Assembly (NCBI GenBank): GCA_964653435.1 | Contig: CAZZFA010000002.1 | Location: 1-64,000 of the forward strand | From: CAZMVY01 sp964653435 | GTDB taxonomy: Bacteria; Planctomycetota; Phycisphaerae; UBA1845; PWPN01 | Direction of reading: 5' to 3' | Length of the DNA: 64,000 bases | Shown: one piece after another, positions 6,501 to 15,494 of the stretch | Layout: the number at the start of each line of letters is the position of its first letter | Position numbering within the stretch: position 1 is the first letter of the stretch | Position numbers and translations under genes: made by a program | Notes under the pieces: generated by a model | What the model was told of the DNA's origin: nothing | Database searches by the model: none | The model's input: only the letters and a program-made list of their open reading frames with translations

Positions 6501-9026
6501 TTACAGGCACCGGGGCGGGCGATTCGGACCGTTGAAACAGCTCTGGAAAACGCCGAAGTCCGCGAGGTCCACGTCCACGTCGCCATCCAGGTCCGCCGGA
6601 ACGCATTCGCTGAGAGCGGGCGGGCGGTTCGGGCCGCCGAAACACATCTGTAAGAATGAAAAGTCCGTCAGATCCACGTCGGTATCGCGGTCGAGGTCGC
6701 TTGCGGTGACCCGAAGGCGGACGTCGAGGTTGTCGGCGACGAGGCCCGTGAGGCCCGCACCGATGTTGCCCGACTTGATGAGGATCGTCGCCTTGTCGGC
6801 GGCGGCGATGAACCTGCCGACATTGACCACGGGCGCGGTGTCGCTCATCGCACCGTCCCATCCACCCGGCGAAGCCCATGTGTCGTTCTTGAAGATCAGC
6901 ACGTCATCGGGGCGGTTCGCGGGCGTTTCGTCCACGCCGTCGGAGGGAAGCCTGGTGCTGTTGATGATGATGACCTCGCCCCACTGCGAACCCGCGATGA
7001 CCGGCTGGCTCTTCCAGTATCCGGAGATGACGATCGGCTGGCCGGCGCCCCCCGTGCTGAACTGCTGATACGCCCCGCCGTTGTAATTCGAACCCGTGCA
7101 TTGGAGGCGGCCGTTCACCGCGACGGCCGTGAAGTTCCCGGCGGCGTCGCGCTCCGTCCACCGGGTCCAGTGTGCCAGGCCCTCGCTGAAGTCCGCGTTG
7201 CGGAGCAGCGAGGCCCCGGGGGTGAAGCGGACGGCGATGTAGTCCGTCTTCGTCTTCGTATCGGAACCCGCCGGGCCGGTGACGGTAAGCGACACGGAAT
7301 ACGTACCGGGCGTCTCGTAGACGTGCGAGGGACAGGCGGCCGTGCTCTGATCGCCGTCGCCGAAGTCCCAGAGGCGCGACGTGATCGTGCCGGCGGACTG
7401 ATCGGTAAACTGGACGGTCAACGGCGAGGTGCCGCCCGTCTTGTCGGCGATGAAGTCCGCGACGGGGGGTTGCGCGCCCCAGATCTCGAACTCGGGGATG
7501 CGGGCATGGTTGTCGATGCCGGGGTTCGTGATCCGGAGCCGCGCGTACCGCAGCGCCTTCGGCGTCACATAGCTTCGCGCGACCACGTTCGCCCGCGCGC
7601 CGTTGTCGATGGAGATTTCCGTCGTCCAAGGCCCGTCAAGCGAGGCGGCGATCTGGAAATCGAAGGCCGTCGCGTTGAAATCCACGGGCTCGCCGGCCGC
7701 GCCGGGCATTCGCACGATGAAGCCGGTTACCGTCCGCCCGGGGCCCAGATCAAGGGCGAGCCAGTGGGGCGGCGGGTCCGAACTGCTCACCCACTTGCTG
7801 GATTCGGAGACTATCCCGTCAATCGCCTTCCACCCCGTCTGCGTTCCCAGGTACGAGTCGGTCTGCACGGCCGCCGCGCCCGGTGCGAGGTTGACGCCGA
7901 CCGGCGGGTCTGTCGTGAACGCCGTCACGGGCCACGTGTACCGGAACGCCAGGGCCGCGTCGAGGTCGCTGAGAATCTGCGATTTGTACGGGTTGTCGGC
8001 GCCGTCGATGTTCCAGCCGTCGCACCAGGAACACCACCGATAGAAGTTCACGCAGCGGAAGATCGGCTTGCCGACCGTGGTGGCGTATTGGTTGTAGGCG
8101 TTGAGCTCGCGAAGCACTTCCTGAACCCAGCCGGCCTCGTAATGTCTGGCCGGGTCTTCCGGGTGGCCGCCCTTCCAGTAGTAATTCCCGTTGCACTCGG
8201 TGATGTAGACCGGCAGGTGATACAGCTCCGGCGGGATGCCCAGATCGACCCAGTCCTTGTAACAGTAGAAGCTCCAATACAGGTACTGCCCGCCGGCGTT
8301 GATCTTCTGCTCGCTGTGGATGTCGGCGTAGCCGTAGCCGCGCGACGGCACGTGCAGGGCGATGCCGTCGATGCCGCCGCTGTTGCGGATGGCGGTGAGC
8401 ATCTGGTTGAGGTACTGAACCCAGTTCAGGGGCATCGCATCGTGCGTGCAGCCGCACACGGTGCCGGCGCCGTACGGCCCGCCCCACGGAGCGAGGGCCT
8501 GACTGACGACCCGGTGGGTCGGGCGGACGGCCTTGATCGCGTTGTAACATGCGCGAAAGCACTCGGCGTAGCTCTGCGGCGAGACATAAGGCAGATGGTT
8601 GCCGGACGGCGGCCACTCCGAGGCGAGGTTGGTCTCGTTGCCGATCACCCAGATCGTGCAGCCCGGCGAGTGTGCGACGAAGTTGGCACAGCGCTGCGCG
8701 AAGTTGGCGTACTGATCCGGCAGAGGAATGGTCCCGCCGCTGCCGCAGTATCCGTTGTTGATCCGGCAGATGACGGTGTGGCCCTGATTGGCGTACGCGG
8801 AGAAATCCACACCGCTGTTGTCATTCGGATTGTGGCCGACCGCCACGGTCGCGGTGAGCCAACTGCCGCTGACCTGGGCCTTGACGTGGTTGAGAAACTC
8901 GGTCGGCTGGGGATCGGTGTCGTGAATGCCGTAGAGGTACGGGTTCTCGGCCGCACGGCAGGCAGCGGCGGCGACCAGGGACACCCCCACCATCCATCGC
9001 GTCACGGACGATAGCTGCCTTCCCAT
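6501..9026 (-). CDS. Secreted multidomain clan GH-A-like glycoside hydrolase with F5/8C, PKD and GPNRPP tail
   Basis: An 841-residue exported protein. A signal peptide (about 1-25) precedes a TIM-barrel-like domain (about 28-365) with IWVIGNE (Glu131, acid/base candidate preceded by Asn) and YITEC (Glu277, nucleophile candidate), the layout of clan GH-A retaining hydrolases. Then come an F5/8 type C discoidin domain (about 378-525), a PKD domain (about 527-612, with LWDFGDG), a CBM4/9-like jelly-roll region (about 615-755), and a tail with two D-x-D-x-D repeats, each ending near FGGPNRPP or FNGPNRPP. ATG at 9026 has GGAGGAG 7 bases upstream. The substrate is unknown; glycan binding is inferred from the domains. 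Confidence 0.8.
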   Translation of the reverse strand: MGRQLSSVTRWMVGVSLVAAAACRAAENPYLYGIHDTDPQPTEFLNHVKAQVSGSWLTATVAVGHNPNDNSGVDFSAYANQGHTVICRINNGYCGSGGTIPLPDQYANFAQRCANFVAHSPGCTIWVIGNETNLASEWPPSGNHLPYVSPQSYAECFRACYNAIKAVRPTHRVVSQALAPWGGPYGAGTVCGCTHDAMPLNWVQYLNQMLTAIRNSGGIDGIALHVPSRGYGYADIHSEQKINAGGQYLYWSFYCYKDWVDLGIPPELYHLPVYITECNGNYYWKGGHPEDPARHYEAGWVQEVLRELNAYNQYATTVGKPIFRCVNFYRWCSWCDGWNIDGADNPYKSQILSDLDAALAFRYTWPVTAFTTDPPVGVNLAPGAAAVQTDSYLGTQTGWKAIDGIVSESSKWVSSSDPPPHWLALDLGPGRTVTGFIVRMPGAAGEPVDFNATAFDFQIAASLDGPWTTEISIDNGARANVVARSYVTPKALRYARLRITNPGIDNHARIPEFEIWGAQPPVADFIADKTGGTSPLTVQFTDQSAGTITSRLWDFGDGDQSTAACPSHVYETPGTYSVSLTVTGPAGSDTKTKTDYIAVRFTPGASLLRNADFSEGLAHWTRWTERDAAGNFTAVAVNGRLQCTGSNYNGGAYQQFSTGGAGQPIVISGYWKSQPVIAGSQWGEVIIINSTRLPSDGVDETPANRPDDVLIFKNDTWASPGGWDGAMSDTAPVVNVGRFIAAADKATILIKSGNIGAGLTGLVADNLDVRLRVTASDLDRDTDVDLTDFSFLQMCFGGPNRPPALSECVPADLDGDVDVDLADFGVFQSCFNGPNRPPRCL

Positions 9027-9696
9027 GCAGTCTCCTCCGCCGAGGCGGCGAAGCCGTGTCCCCGCACCCCTGATCGTACCATGCAGGCGGCCAGGGACCA
9101 ACAAGGCGGAAAAAGCCGGGTCGCCCGGGGGATTACTCCCTTGTTATTCTACACAAGCCGGGCAGGGCGCGCGCCCGCGCCGCGAGCAGCGAAACTCGGC
9201 CGTCTGATTCGTCACCGCCCCGAGCGACCGTCGCTGCGCACGCTCGGCGGCCTCGGCGACGCCTTCCCGATGCCGTGGGGCGCCGGGTCGGCGGGGCTGC
9301 GGCGCCCGATGGAGCGCCTTGGCGACACATGCCGCTGCGCCGGGCTACGTCCGGGGCGTACGAGTGCCGTTTTCGGTTGGACAGTGACGAATTCCGTGCG
9401 CCGTCGCGCGAGGTCCTGTCATACCGGCGGGGCTTTGTGTTCGCTTCTGCCCGTCATCCAGGGCTGACGACATGGGCTACTGTCCGTCGCCCCGGCGGGG
9501 CTGGGGGCGTACGAGACTCTCCACGGGGCCGGACGAGGACAAAACTCTCTGATCCGAGACGGCATCGGGACAGTTCGGGGGTACGGCGCCGTTGGGACCC
9601 GTGCGAGGCAGGATCGAGGGTATGAGGTGGTTGTGGATATCGGATGCGGCGCCCTGGACCAAGTGAACGAGCGACCGGCGGAATACGGGACTGCGC
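9027..9696. other. 670-base noncoding region rich in degenerate repeats
   Basis: No gene is supported between the hydrolase start and the GNAT stop. The stretch contains the second copy of the dispersed repeat (9429-9489), immediately followed by GCCCCGGCGGGGC, and two copies of GGCGTACGAG (9355-9364 and 9506-9515) that match the one at 117-126. The 5' part must also hold the promoter of the hydrolase gene, which I could not pin down. Confidence 0.6.
9429..9489. repeat. Dispersed noncoding repeat, copy 2
   Basis: This is the second copy of the element at 25-85, in the same orientation: GGGGCTTTG, then 29 bases on, CCAGGGCT-GACG-aca-TGGGCTACT and TCcGTCG. It continues into a GCCCCGGCGGGGC palindrome at 9489-9501 not present in copy 1. 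The variation between copies is spread over the core rather than clustered, consistent with an old, decaying or structurally constrained repeat. Confidence 0.6.
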
Positions 9697-10308
9697 TCAG
9701 TCGGTGTGCGTTTCGAGGTTCTGTACGTAGACATTCGTGGGGATGCCATGGCTTTCGAACGTGCCGGCGAGGCGGAAGCCTTCCTTGACGTAGTAGCGAT
9801 TGGCCGCCTCGTTGGCGGCCCCCACGACCACCTTGACCGCGGTACAGCCGCGCTGCCGCAGGCCTTCGAGGGCGGCCTTCATCAACGCCGAGGCGATGCC
9901 GGTGCCGCGGCCCTCCGGTCGCACGGCTACGGAGAGGACCTCCGCGGCGGGGTACTGGTCCTTCATGCGGCTGGGGTAGAGGAGCGTCTGCAAGATCCGC
10001 CGGATGGTCGCCGGGCTGAGTACGAACCGCGTCAGCGGAATGACCAGGCGCCAGCCCCGCCGGAGCAGCACCCTCTTGTACAGACTGCCGACGCTCGTGG
10101 CGCACGCAATGAAGCCCAGGACGCGGCCGTCCCGCTCCGCGACATGGCCGAAGGCTACCGGGCATGAAGCGATGGCCCGATACAGCTCGGACACGAACGC
10201 CGGGCCGAGCGAACTGAGGAACCCGGTTTGGATCGACTGGATGTGGATGTCCGCGACCTGTGCCGCGTGCTCCGGGGCCAGAGGGATGATCTTCGGATTC
10301 TCGACCAC
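9697..10308 (-). CDS. GNAT-family N-acetyltransferase
   Basis: A 203-residue GNAT-fold protein. The acetyl-CoA binding motif A is visible as LSVAVRPEGRGTGIASALM (about residues 125-143, with the R/Q-x-x-G-x-G/A core RGTGIA), followed by NEAANRYYVKEGFRLAG, the usual motif B region. The start is GTG at 10308 with GGGAG seven bases upstream. It lies about 85 bases downstream of the korB stop on the same strand. The acetyl acceptor cannot be predicted. Confidence 0.82.
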   Translation of the reverse strand: MVENPKIIPLAPEHAAQVADIHIQSIQTGFLSSLGPAFVSELYRAIASCPVAFGHVAERDGRVLGFIACATSVGSLYKRVLLRRGWRLVIPLTRFVLSPATIRRILQTLLYPSRMKDQYPAAEVLSVAVRPEGRGTGIASALMKAALEGLRQRGCTAVKVVVGAANEAANRYYVKEGFRLAGTFESHGIPTNVYVQNLETHTD

Positions 10309-10392
10309 GCGCAGACTCCCGATTCGGCAGGCAAGCCGTCGACCGGGCGAAGGGCCGGCCTCATCGCACGCCGCCGGATCCCGGGGCGGCGC

Positions 10393-11409
10393 CTACTCCA
10401 CAACCCACGTATCGCCGCTATGGAAGAGTTCCGCAAGGTCGGCCTTGCCCTGGCGATCGACGGCCGTCCTGACCTGTTCCCGCATGAGCTCGTCGTAGCA
10501 GGGACGCTCCACGCATCGGAACACACCCATCGGCTCCGGGGTTTCCGGATACTGCATCTGGCTCAGAATGAACGCCGTCGCCGGTGAGGGCGCCTTCTCG
10601 TCGTGGATGAGCAGGTCGTATTCCCTCGCGTCCCTGCCGATCGCGACGATCTCAGGCACGAGCCCGTTGAGCCGGATGCCCTTGTCCCGGTTCCTTCCGA
10701 AGACCAGCGGCCGGCCGTGCTCCAGGCAAACGATCCTTTCTTCCCATGCCTCCTTGTCGGCGGCGCAGGTGAAACCCCCGGGGTTGAAGACGTTGCAGTC
10801 CTGATAGATCTCGACGACGGCTGTGCCGCGGTGGCGGGCCGCCCGTTCGAGAACACCGGCGAGGTGCACGGCGTCTGTGTCGATGGCGCGGCCGACGAAG
10901 GTCGCGCCGGCGCCCAGCGCGAGGGACACCGTCCCCAGGGGTCTCTCGATCGTGCCGCAGGGCGTGGATTTCGTCCGCTTACCCAGCTCGGAGGTGGGCG
11001 AATACTGTCCCTTCGTGAGGCCGTAGATCCGGTTGTTGAACAGCAGGATCTTGATGTCGATGTTCCGTCGGATGGCGTGGATGAAGTGATTGCCTCCGAT
11101 GCTCAAACCGTCGCCATCGCCGGTGATGACCCAGACGGACAGCTCGGGCCGGGCGCATTTCAGGCCCGTGGCGATGGTCGGGGCCCGCCCGTGGATGGTA
11201 TGCATGCCGTACGTGTTGATGTAGTACGGCAACCGGCTGGAGCAGCCGATTCCCGAGATGAATACGAAGTTCTCCCGCGGGATTCCCAACGTGGGCAGCA
11301 GTTTTCTGAGCTGGGCGAGAACGGCGTAGTTCCCGCAGCCGGGACACCATCGCGGTTTCTCGTCCGTCGTGAGGTTCATCGGGTCGGCTGTGACAGGCTT
11401 ATCGTGCAT
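10393..11409 (-). CDS. korB: 2-oxoacid:ferredoxin oxidoreductase, beta subunit (thiamine diphosphate-binding)
   Basis: A 338-residue subunit that binds thiamine diphosphate and an iron-sulfur cluster and, with KorA, oxidatively decarboxylates 2-oxoglutarate (or a related 2-oxoacid) to the acyl-CoA while reducing ferredoxin. WCPGCGN near the N-terminus and the ThDP motif GDGDGLSIGGNH...NN are clear, as is the family-typical YGLTKGQYSPTS. A further Cys (ISGIGCSSRLPYY) matches the family. ATG at 11409 follows the korA stop by 6 bases, so the two are translationally close. 2-oxoglutarate is the likelier substrate because of the two-subunit gene structure; other 2-oxoacids are possible. Confidence 0.9.
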   Translation of the reverse strand: MHDKPVTADPMNLTTDEKPRWCPGCGNYAVLAQLRKLLPTLGIPRENFVFISGIGCSSRLPYYINTYGMHTIHGRAPTIATGLKCARPELSVWVITGDGDGLSIGGNHFIHAIRRNIDIKILLFNNRIYGLTKGQYSPTSELGKRTKSTPCGTIERPLGTVSLALGAGATFVGRAIDTDAVHLAGVLERAARHRGTAVVEIYQDCNVFNPGGFTCAADKEAWEERIVCLEHGRPLVFGRNRDKGIRLNGLVPEIVAIGRDAREYDLLIHDEKAPSPATAFILSQMQYPETPEPMGVFRCVERPCYDELMREQVRTAVDRQGKADLAELFHSGDTWVVE

Positions 11410-11415
11410 GATGAT

Positions 11416-13278
11416 CTACTTCTTGCCGGTCCAGGCTCGCTCGATGGCCGCCCGGACGTCCGCCACGGTGAACGGCTTGCCCCGCACGCGCACGCATCCG
11501 GCTGCCTCGATCGGGAACTGGGACTGCAGGTAGCGTCGGAACTGTCCGGCGTTCAGTTCGCAGACCAGGACGCGTCGAAAGGCCGCAAGCACCTCGCCCG
11601 TATTCCGCGGCAGCGGATTGAGGTGCCGGAAATGCGCGTGGGAGACGTCCATGCCCTCGTTGCGGCACTGTTCGCACGCTGTTCGGACCGCTCCGTAGGG
11701 GCCTCCCCAGCTCACGACGAGCAATTCGCCCGACGTCGGCCCTTCAATTTCCAGTGGGGGGATGTCGTCGGCGATGCCCGCGATCTTCCGCGCGCGGAGG
11801 GCGACCATCCGTTCATGGTTATCCGGATCGTAGGTGACCTTGCCGGTGATGTCTTCCTTTTCAAGCCCGCCGACGCGATGCTCAAGCCCCGGCGTGCCCG
11901 GGATGGCCCAGGGCCGCGCCAGCCGTTCGTTGCGAAGATACGGCCGGAAGTTTTCCCGATCGGTGCAGTACGTCACGTCGATCGCGGGCAGCTCGTCGGC
12001 ATCCGGGATCTTCCATCGCTCGGCGCCGTTGGCCAGGTACGCCTCGCTGAGCACGAAGACGGGGGTCATGTAGCGGATCGCGATACGGAACGCCTCCAGC
12101 ACGATCCAGAAACAGTCCGAGGGCGTGGCCGGCGCCAGGACCGGCATGGGGCATTCGCCGTGGCGGCCGAACAACGCCAGAGCCAGGTCCGTCTGCTCGG
12201 TCTTGGTCGGCAGGCCGGTGCTCGGGCCGCCGCGCTGCACGTCGATCAGGACCAGCGGCAGTTCCGCCATGACGGCGAAGCCGAGCATTTCGGTCTTCAG
12301 CGAGGCGCCGGGCCCGCTCGTTCCGCTGGCGGCGAGGATTCCTCCGAATGCGGCGCCGACCGCGGCGCCGATCGCGGCGATCTCATCCTCGGCCTGGAGC
12401 GTCTGCACACCGAAGTGCTTCTGCCTGGCCAGTTCGTGGAGGATTTCGTTGGCCGGCGTGATCGGGTAGCTGGCGTAGAGCAGCGGTTTGCCGGCACGTT
12501 GGGCGGCCGCAGTGAGGCCGAGGGCGGCGGCTTCGTTGCCCGTGAGCATGCGATACCACCCTCGCGAGAGGGACGCCGGAGCGACGCCGTAACGCGTCGA
12601 GAAGAGGGGGCTGGAATCTCCGAACGCGTACCCGGCCTGCAGGCTGCGTGCGTTTGCCTCGGCCACCAGCGGATCCTTTGCGAACTTGCGCCGGATCCAC
12701 TGCAGCGTCGGCTCGAGCGGCCGGTCGTACAGCCAGTTCACCAGGCCGAGTGCGAAGAAGTTCCTGCTGCGATCCACGACCTTCGGGCTCAGGTCGAGTC
12801 CGGCCAAGGCGTCGCGATTGGCCCGGGTCATCGGAACCCGGCAGAGCCGCCACGCGTTGAGACTCCCGTCTTCAAGAGGATTCGACGCGTACTCGGCCTT
12901 GGCCAGCTCCGCTTCGCCGAAGGCGTCTTCATTGACCAGGAGCGTACCGCCCGGTTCCAGGTCCGGGAGGTTGATTTTCAACGCGGCCGGGTTGAGGGCC
13001 ACCAGGGTATGGACGCGGTCGCCGGGCGTGTAAATGCGTTGAGAGGCGAAGTGGATCTGGAACCCGCTCACGCCGCCGAGCGAGCCGGCCGGCGCGCGGA
13101 TCTCGGCGGGATAGTCCGGATACGTGCATACGTCGTTGCCAAAGAGCGCGCAATCCCTCGACAACTGCATCCCCACAAGCTGAATGCCATCGCCGGAATC
13201 GCCGGCAAAGCGCACCACGGCGGACGTGAGCTGTCTGACGAACTTGTCGTGCGGGGGTCGCGTCTGTGCAACCGTCAT
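11416..13278 (-). CDS. korA: 2-oxoacid:ferredoxin oxidoreductase, fused gamma-alpha subunit
   Basis: A 620-residue fusion of the gamma domain (about 1-190; VRFAGDSGDGIQLVGMQL) and the pyrimidine-binding alpha domain (about 205-600; GNEAAALGLTAAAQRAG, YPITPANEI, SGTSGPGASLKTEM, QRGGPSTGLPTKTEQ). This is the usual KorA length. It partners KorB in ferredoxin-linked 2-oxoacid oxidation in the cytoplasm. ATG at 13278 is chosen because GGGGGA lies about 8 bases upstream and the gamma domain begins 15 residues in. A palindrome at 13441-13462 lies upstream and may be regulatory. Confidence 0.9.
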   Translation of the reverse strand: MTVAQTRPPHDKFVRQLTSAVVRFAGDSGDGIQLVGMQLSRDCALFGNDVCTYPDYPAEIRAPAGSLGGVSGFQIHFASQRIYTPGDRVHTLVALNPAALKINLPDLEPGGTLLVNEDAFGEAELAKAEYASNPLEDGSLNAWRLCRVPMTRANRDALAGLDLSPKVVDRSRNFFALGLVNWLYDRPLEPTLQWIRRKFAKDPLVAEANARSLQAGYAFGDSSPLFSTRYGVAPASLSRGWYRMLTGNEAAALGLTAAAQRAGKPLLYASYPITPANEILHELARQKHFGVQTLQAEDEIAAIGAAVGAAFGGILAASGTSGPGASLKTEMLGFAVMAELPLVLIDVQRGGPSTGLPTKTEQTDLALALFGRHGECPMPVLAPATPSDCFWIVLEAFRIAIRYMTPVFVLSEAYLANGAERWKIPDADELPAIDVTYCTDRENFRPYLRNERLARPWAIPGTPGLEHRVGGLEKEDITGKVTYDPDNHERMVALRARKIAGIADDIPPLEIEGPTSGELLVVSWGGPYGAVRTACEQCRNEGMDVSHAHFRHLNPLPRNTGEVLAAFRRVLVCELNAGQFRRYLQSQFPIEAAGCVRVRGKPFTVADVRAAIERAWTGKK

Positions 13279-13440
13279 GTTGGCGGAATCCCCCTGTCGG
13301 ATGCCCGGCCTTATCACGCGGAAGAGTACGGCCGACGTCACTTCCCTCCCCGCCGTCGTCGGTCGTCTGCCGAAGCCGGCCGCGGTCCGCAATCCCGACC
13401 TGGCAGGAGGGCACTGTCATGTAGTGTATCGGATTCCGCG

Positions 13441-13462
13441 GCGAATTGGGCGCCCAACCCGC
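13441..13462. promoter_or_regulatory. Palindrome upstream of korAB, possible operator
   Basis: A perfect 12-base palindrome TTGGGCGCCCAA (13446-13457) extends to a 22-base inverted repeat with two mismatches (GCG-aa ... cc-CGC). It lies between the deacetylase stop (13535) and korA, about 165 bases upstream of the korA start. No T-run follows it on the minus strand, so it does not look like an intrinsic terminator. Regulatory role is inferred from symmetry and place only. Confidence 0.35.
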
Positions 13463-13534
13463 GAAAAAACTCGATCAGTCAACGCTTTTCTGGAACAAGC
13501 TCCGCTGCAACCGGTTTCGTGGTGCGAAAGCCGT

Positions 13535-14416
13535 TCAGGGGCCGGGAGAGGTCGGCTTGGCGGCCTCGAGGACTTGGTCGATCACCGTGCGCAGCGGGGC
13601 GAACTCGAACTCAGCGAGCAGGCGGAGGACCTTGTGCCGGACCGTGTGGCGGTTGCGAACCTGCATGCGGTGAAATCGTCTTGCCCGACGGGCGGCTTGC
13701 GGGGCGAGGCCGGTCGTATCGATCGGCGGGACGTTCACCTCGATTTCGTACGGATGCATGTAGACGATGGCCGGGCGGCAGCGTTGTATCCGGCGTATGG
13801 CCCAGCAGGTGAGGCCGCCGGGGAAGTGGCGCAGGTAGCCGCCGCCGGCGGCGGGCAGCCGTTTGCCGAGGATGGCCAGGGTGGACGGGGGCGCTTCGAT
13901 GATCCGCCGCCCGCTCGCGAGAACGATTTCGTGAATGTCGGGCCGGAATCCGGGCCAGCCGTAACGGCGTCCGGCGATGGGAAAGATGCTGGCGTCGTAA
14001 CGGAACCCCGCTTCCGCGAGGACATCCAGCGCCCAGCCCGTGTCCGGTATGATCGAGAAGGCCGGCGCCCGATGCCCCTGCACCGGCGTTGCCGCGATGT
14101 CTTCGATCAGTGCCTTGGCGTCGCAGACCTCGCGGCGGAACGCATCCGGCGTGAGTTTGAAGACCTGCCGGTGGAAAAAGCCGTGGACGCCGACTTCGTG
14201 CCCGGCGCCGGCGATATCACGGAGCAACTGAGGAAACGCCTGAACCACCTCGCCCAGGAGGAAGAACGTGGCCCGTACGTTCCGGCTGGCGAAGGTCTCG
14301 AGGAACCAGTGCGTGTTGCGAACGACGGCGTCGGTGGGAGGGCCGTCGCGGCCGAGCCAGTCCCGGGCCAGGATGTTGTGATAGTCCTCAACGTCGATGG
14401 TCAGCGCGTGGGTCAT
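13535..14416 (-). CDS. Polysaccharide deacetylase of the DUF3473/exosortase-locus type
   Basis: A 293-residue cytoplasmic-looking NodB-fold deacetylase. The N-terminus MTHALTIDVEDYHN supplies the catalytic/metal Asp, HEVGVHGFFHRQ the histidine pair, and VQGHRAPAFSI the conserved Arg, as in the deacetylases (TIGR03006/DUF3473) found beside exosortase/EPS loci. It would remove N-acetyl groups from a polysaccharide or its precursor. The ATG at 14416 overlaps the upstream gene's TGA by ATGA, so it is translationally coupled and is the last gene of the operon. No exosortase or PEP-CTERM protein is seen in the window. Confidence 0.85.
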   Translation of the reverse strand: MTHALTIDVEDYHNILARDWLGRDGPPTDAVVRNTHWFLETFASRNVRATFFLLGEVVQAFPQLLRDIAGAGHEVGVHGFFHRQVFKLTPDAFRREVCDAKALIEDIAATPVQGHRAPAFSIIPDTGWALDVLAEAGFRYDASIFPIAGRRYGWPGFRPDIHEIVLASGRRIIEAPPSTLAILGKRLPAAGGGYLRHFPGGLTCWAIRRIQRCRPAIVYMHPYEIEVNVPPIDTTGLAPQAARRARRFHRMQVRNRHTVRHKVLRLLAEFEFAPLRTVIDQVLEAAKPTSPGP

Positions 14417-15489
14417 ACGGTGTCGGAGTCGCCCAGTGTAAGGTGCCAGTCGGATACGCGGGCGGGCCGTCGCGGAAGCCCCGGTACGCCGGTGGGGCGA
14501 TAGACGAAGTGAAACTTCTTCGGAAGCCACGTCGGCCTGGGACACGCATAGCCCTCCGCGCGGAGCGCGGCCTGCAGCATCGGGCTGGTCGCCTCGCAGG
14601 CAGCCAGCCCGAGGCCGCGCGAGGCAAGATCCTCTTCGGCGGCGCGAAGGAGCCGGCAGACCACCGGCACGCCGCCCCGCGCGACGACGTCGACCACCAT
14701 GCCGATCTCGATCCCCATTCGCTTCTCGACGGAGGTGGCCACGGCCCCGACGATACAGCCGCCTTGGCGTGCGAGGAACATGTGGTAGGCCGCATTCGGC
14801 TTGGCGGCGTAGCGCCAGTTCCAGTAATTCGCGGTGCGCCGGACCATGAGGCCGCCGCAATCGCGCGCGAATTCGTCGAAGATCCCGTCGATCTCCGGCG
14901 GCATGGCTCGCGCGGGCTGGATGGCGAGCGGACGGCCTGTCGGGTGGGTGCATCGGCGCGTGAAGAGCGGCTGGGGGAGCCAGCCGACCAGGTGCGCAGC
15001 GGTACGCCCGACTCTCGGGCGGAGCATCGCCCTCCCGTCGATGATCTTGACATACAGCGGAATCAGCCCGGGCTCATGCCATTCGCCGGTCTTCAGAAAA
15101 CCGGGCAGCGATCGTTCGTTCGGAAGGGTGAAGCTGAACTGGCAGCCGCGCCGTTTCGCATGTTCGTTGGCCGCGCTCACAAGCGACTGGAAGATTCCGC
15201 GCCGCCGGTGGTCGGGGTGCGTGAGCACGCCGGTGTAGACCGCGCCCCGGAGCCGCGTCTGGCCCCATTGAAAATCCAGTATGGATACCGGCTGAATGCC
15301 GATCGGCCGGCCCTCGAAGTCGGCCATCAGGATGTCGCCGTGAAACTCCGTTTCGCTCAGGTATCGCCAGTCGTAGAAGGTTCGGTTGATCTCCGGGTAC
15401 TCCTCCCCGTGAACGAGGCGAACCAGGGCGACCGCCGCGGCGATATCCTCGGGACCGCACAGCCGATTTGTCCAGTACGGTTGTGGCAT
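14413..15489 (-). CDS. Two-domain GNAT/FemAB-like acyltransferase
   Basis: A 358-residue protein with a GNAT domain in the N-terminal half (TGVLTHPDHRRRGIFQSLV is the acyl-CoA-binding loop, about residues 88-106) and a second, weaker acyltransferase-like half that includes 'TANYWNWRYAAKPNAAY', a motif typical of FemAB/Eis-like and EPS-locus acyltransferases. The likely role is to add an acyl or aminoacyl group to a sugar or lipid-linked glycan. ATG at 15489 has AGGAG 8 bases upstream. It starts five bases after the ATP-grasp gene stops and overlaps the downstream deacetylase gene by four bases. Confidence 0.75.
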   Translation of the reverse strand: MPQPYWTNRLCGPEDIAAAVALVRLVHGEEYPEINRTFYDWRYLSETEFHGDILMADFEGRPIGIQPVSILDFQWGQTRLRGAVYTGVLTHPDHRRRGIFQSLVSAANEHAKRRGCQFSFTLPNERSLPGFLKTGEWHEPGLIPLYVKIIDGRAMLRPRVGRTAAHLVGWLPQPLFTRRCTHPTGRPLAIQPARAMPPEIDGIFDEFARDCGGLMVRRTANYWNWRYAAKPNAAYHMFLARQGGCIVGAVATSVEKRMGIEIGMVVDVVARGGVPVVCRLLRAAEEDLASRGLGLAACEATSPMLQAALRAEGYACPRPTWLPKKFHFVYRPTGVPGLPRRPARVSDWHLTLGDSDTV

Positions 15490-15494
15490 CGGTG

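Noticed and set aside
7101..9014. 637-codon plus-strand frame across the secreted hydrolase
   Set aside because: It is antisense to the multidomain hydrolase, which has signal peptide, domain motifs and a strong ribosome site.
13441..13462. Intrinsic terminator of the polysaccharide operon
   Set aside because: On the minus strand the palindrome is not followed by a T-run; the T6 lies before the stem, not after it.
10603..13812. 1069-codon plus-strand open frame opposite korAB
   Set aside because: It is antisense to the clearly conserved korA and korB over most of its length and has arginine/aspartate/glycine-rich shadow composition.
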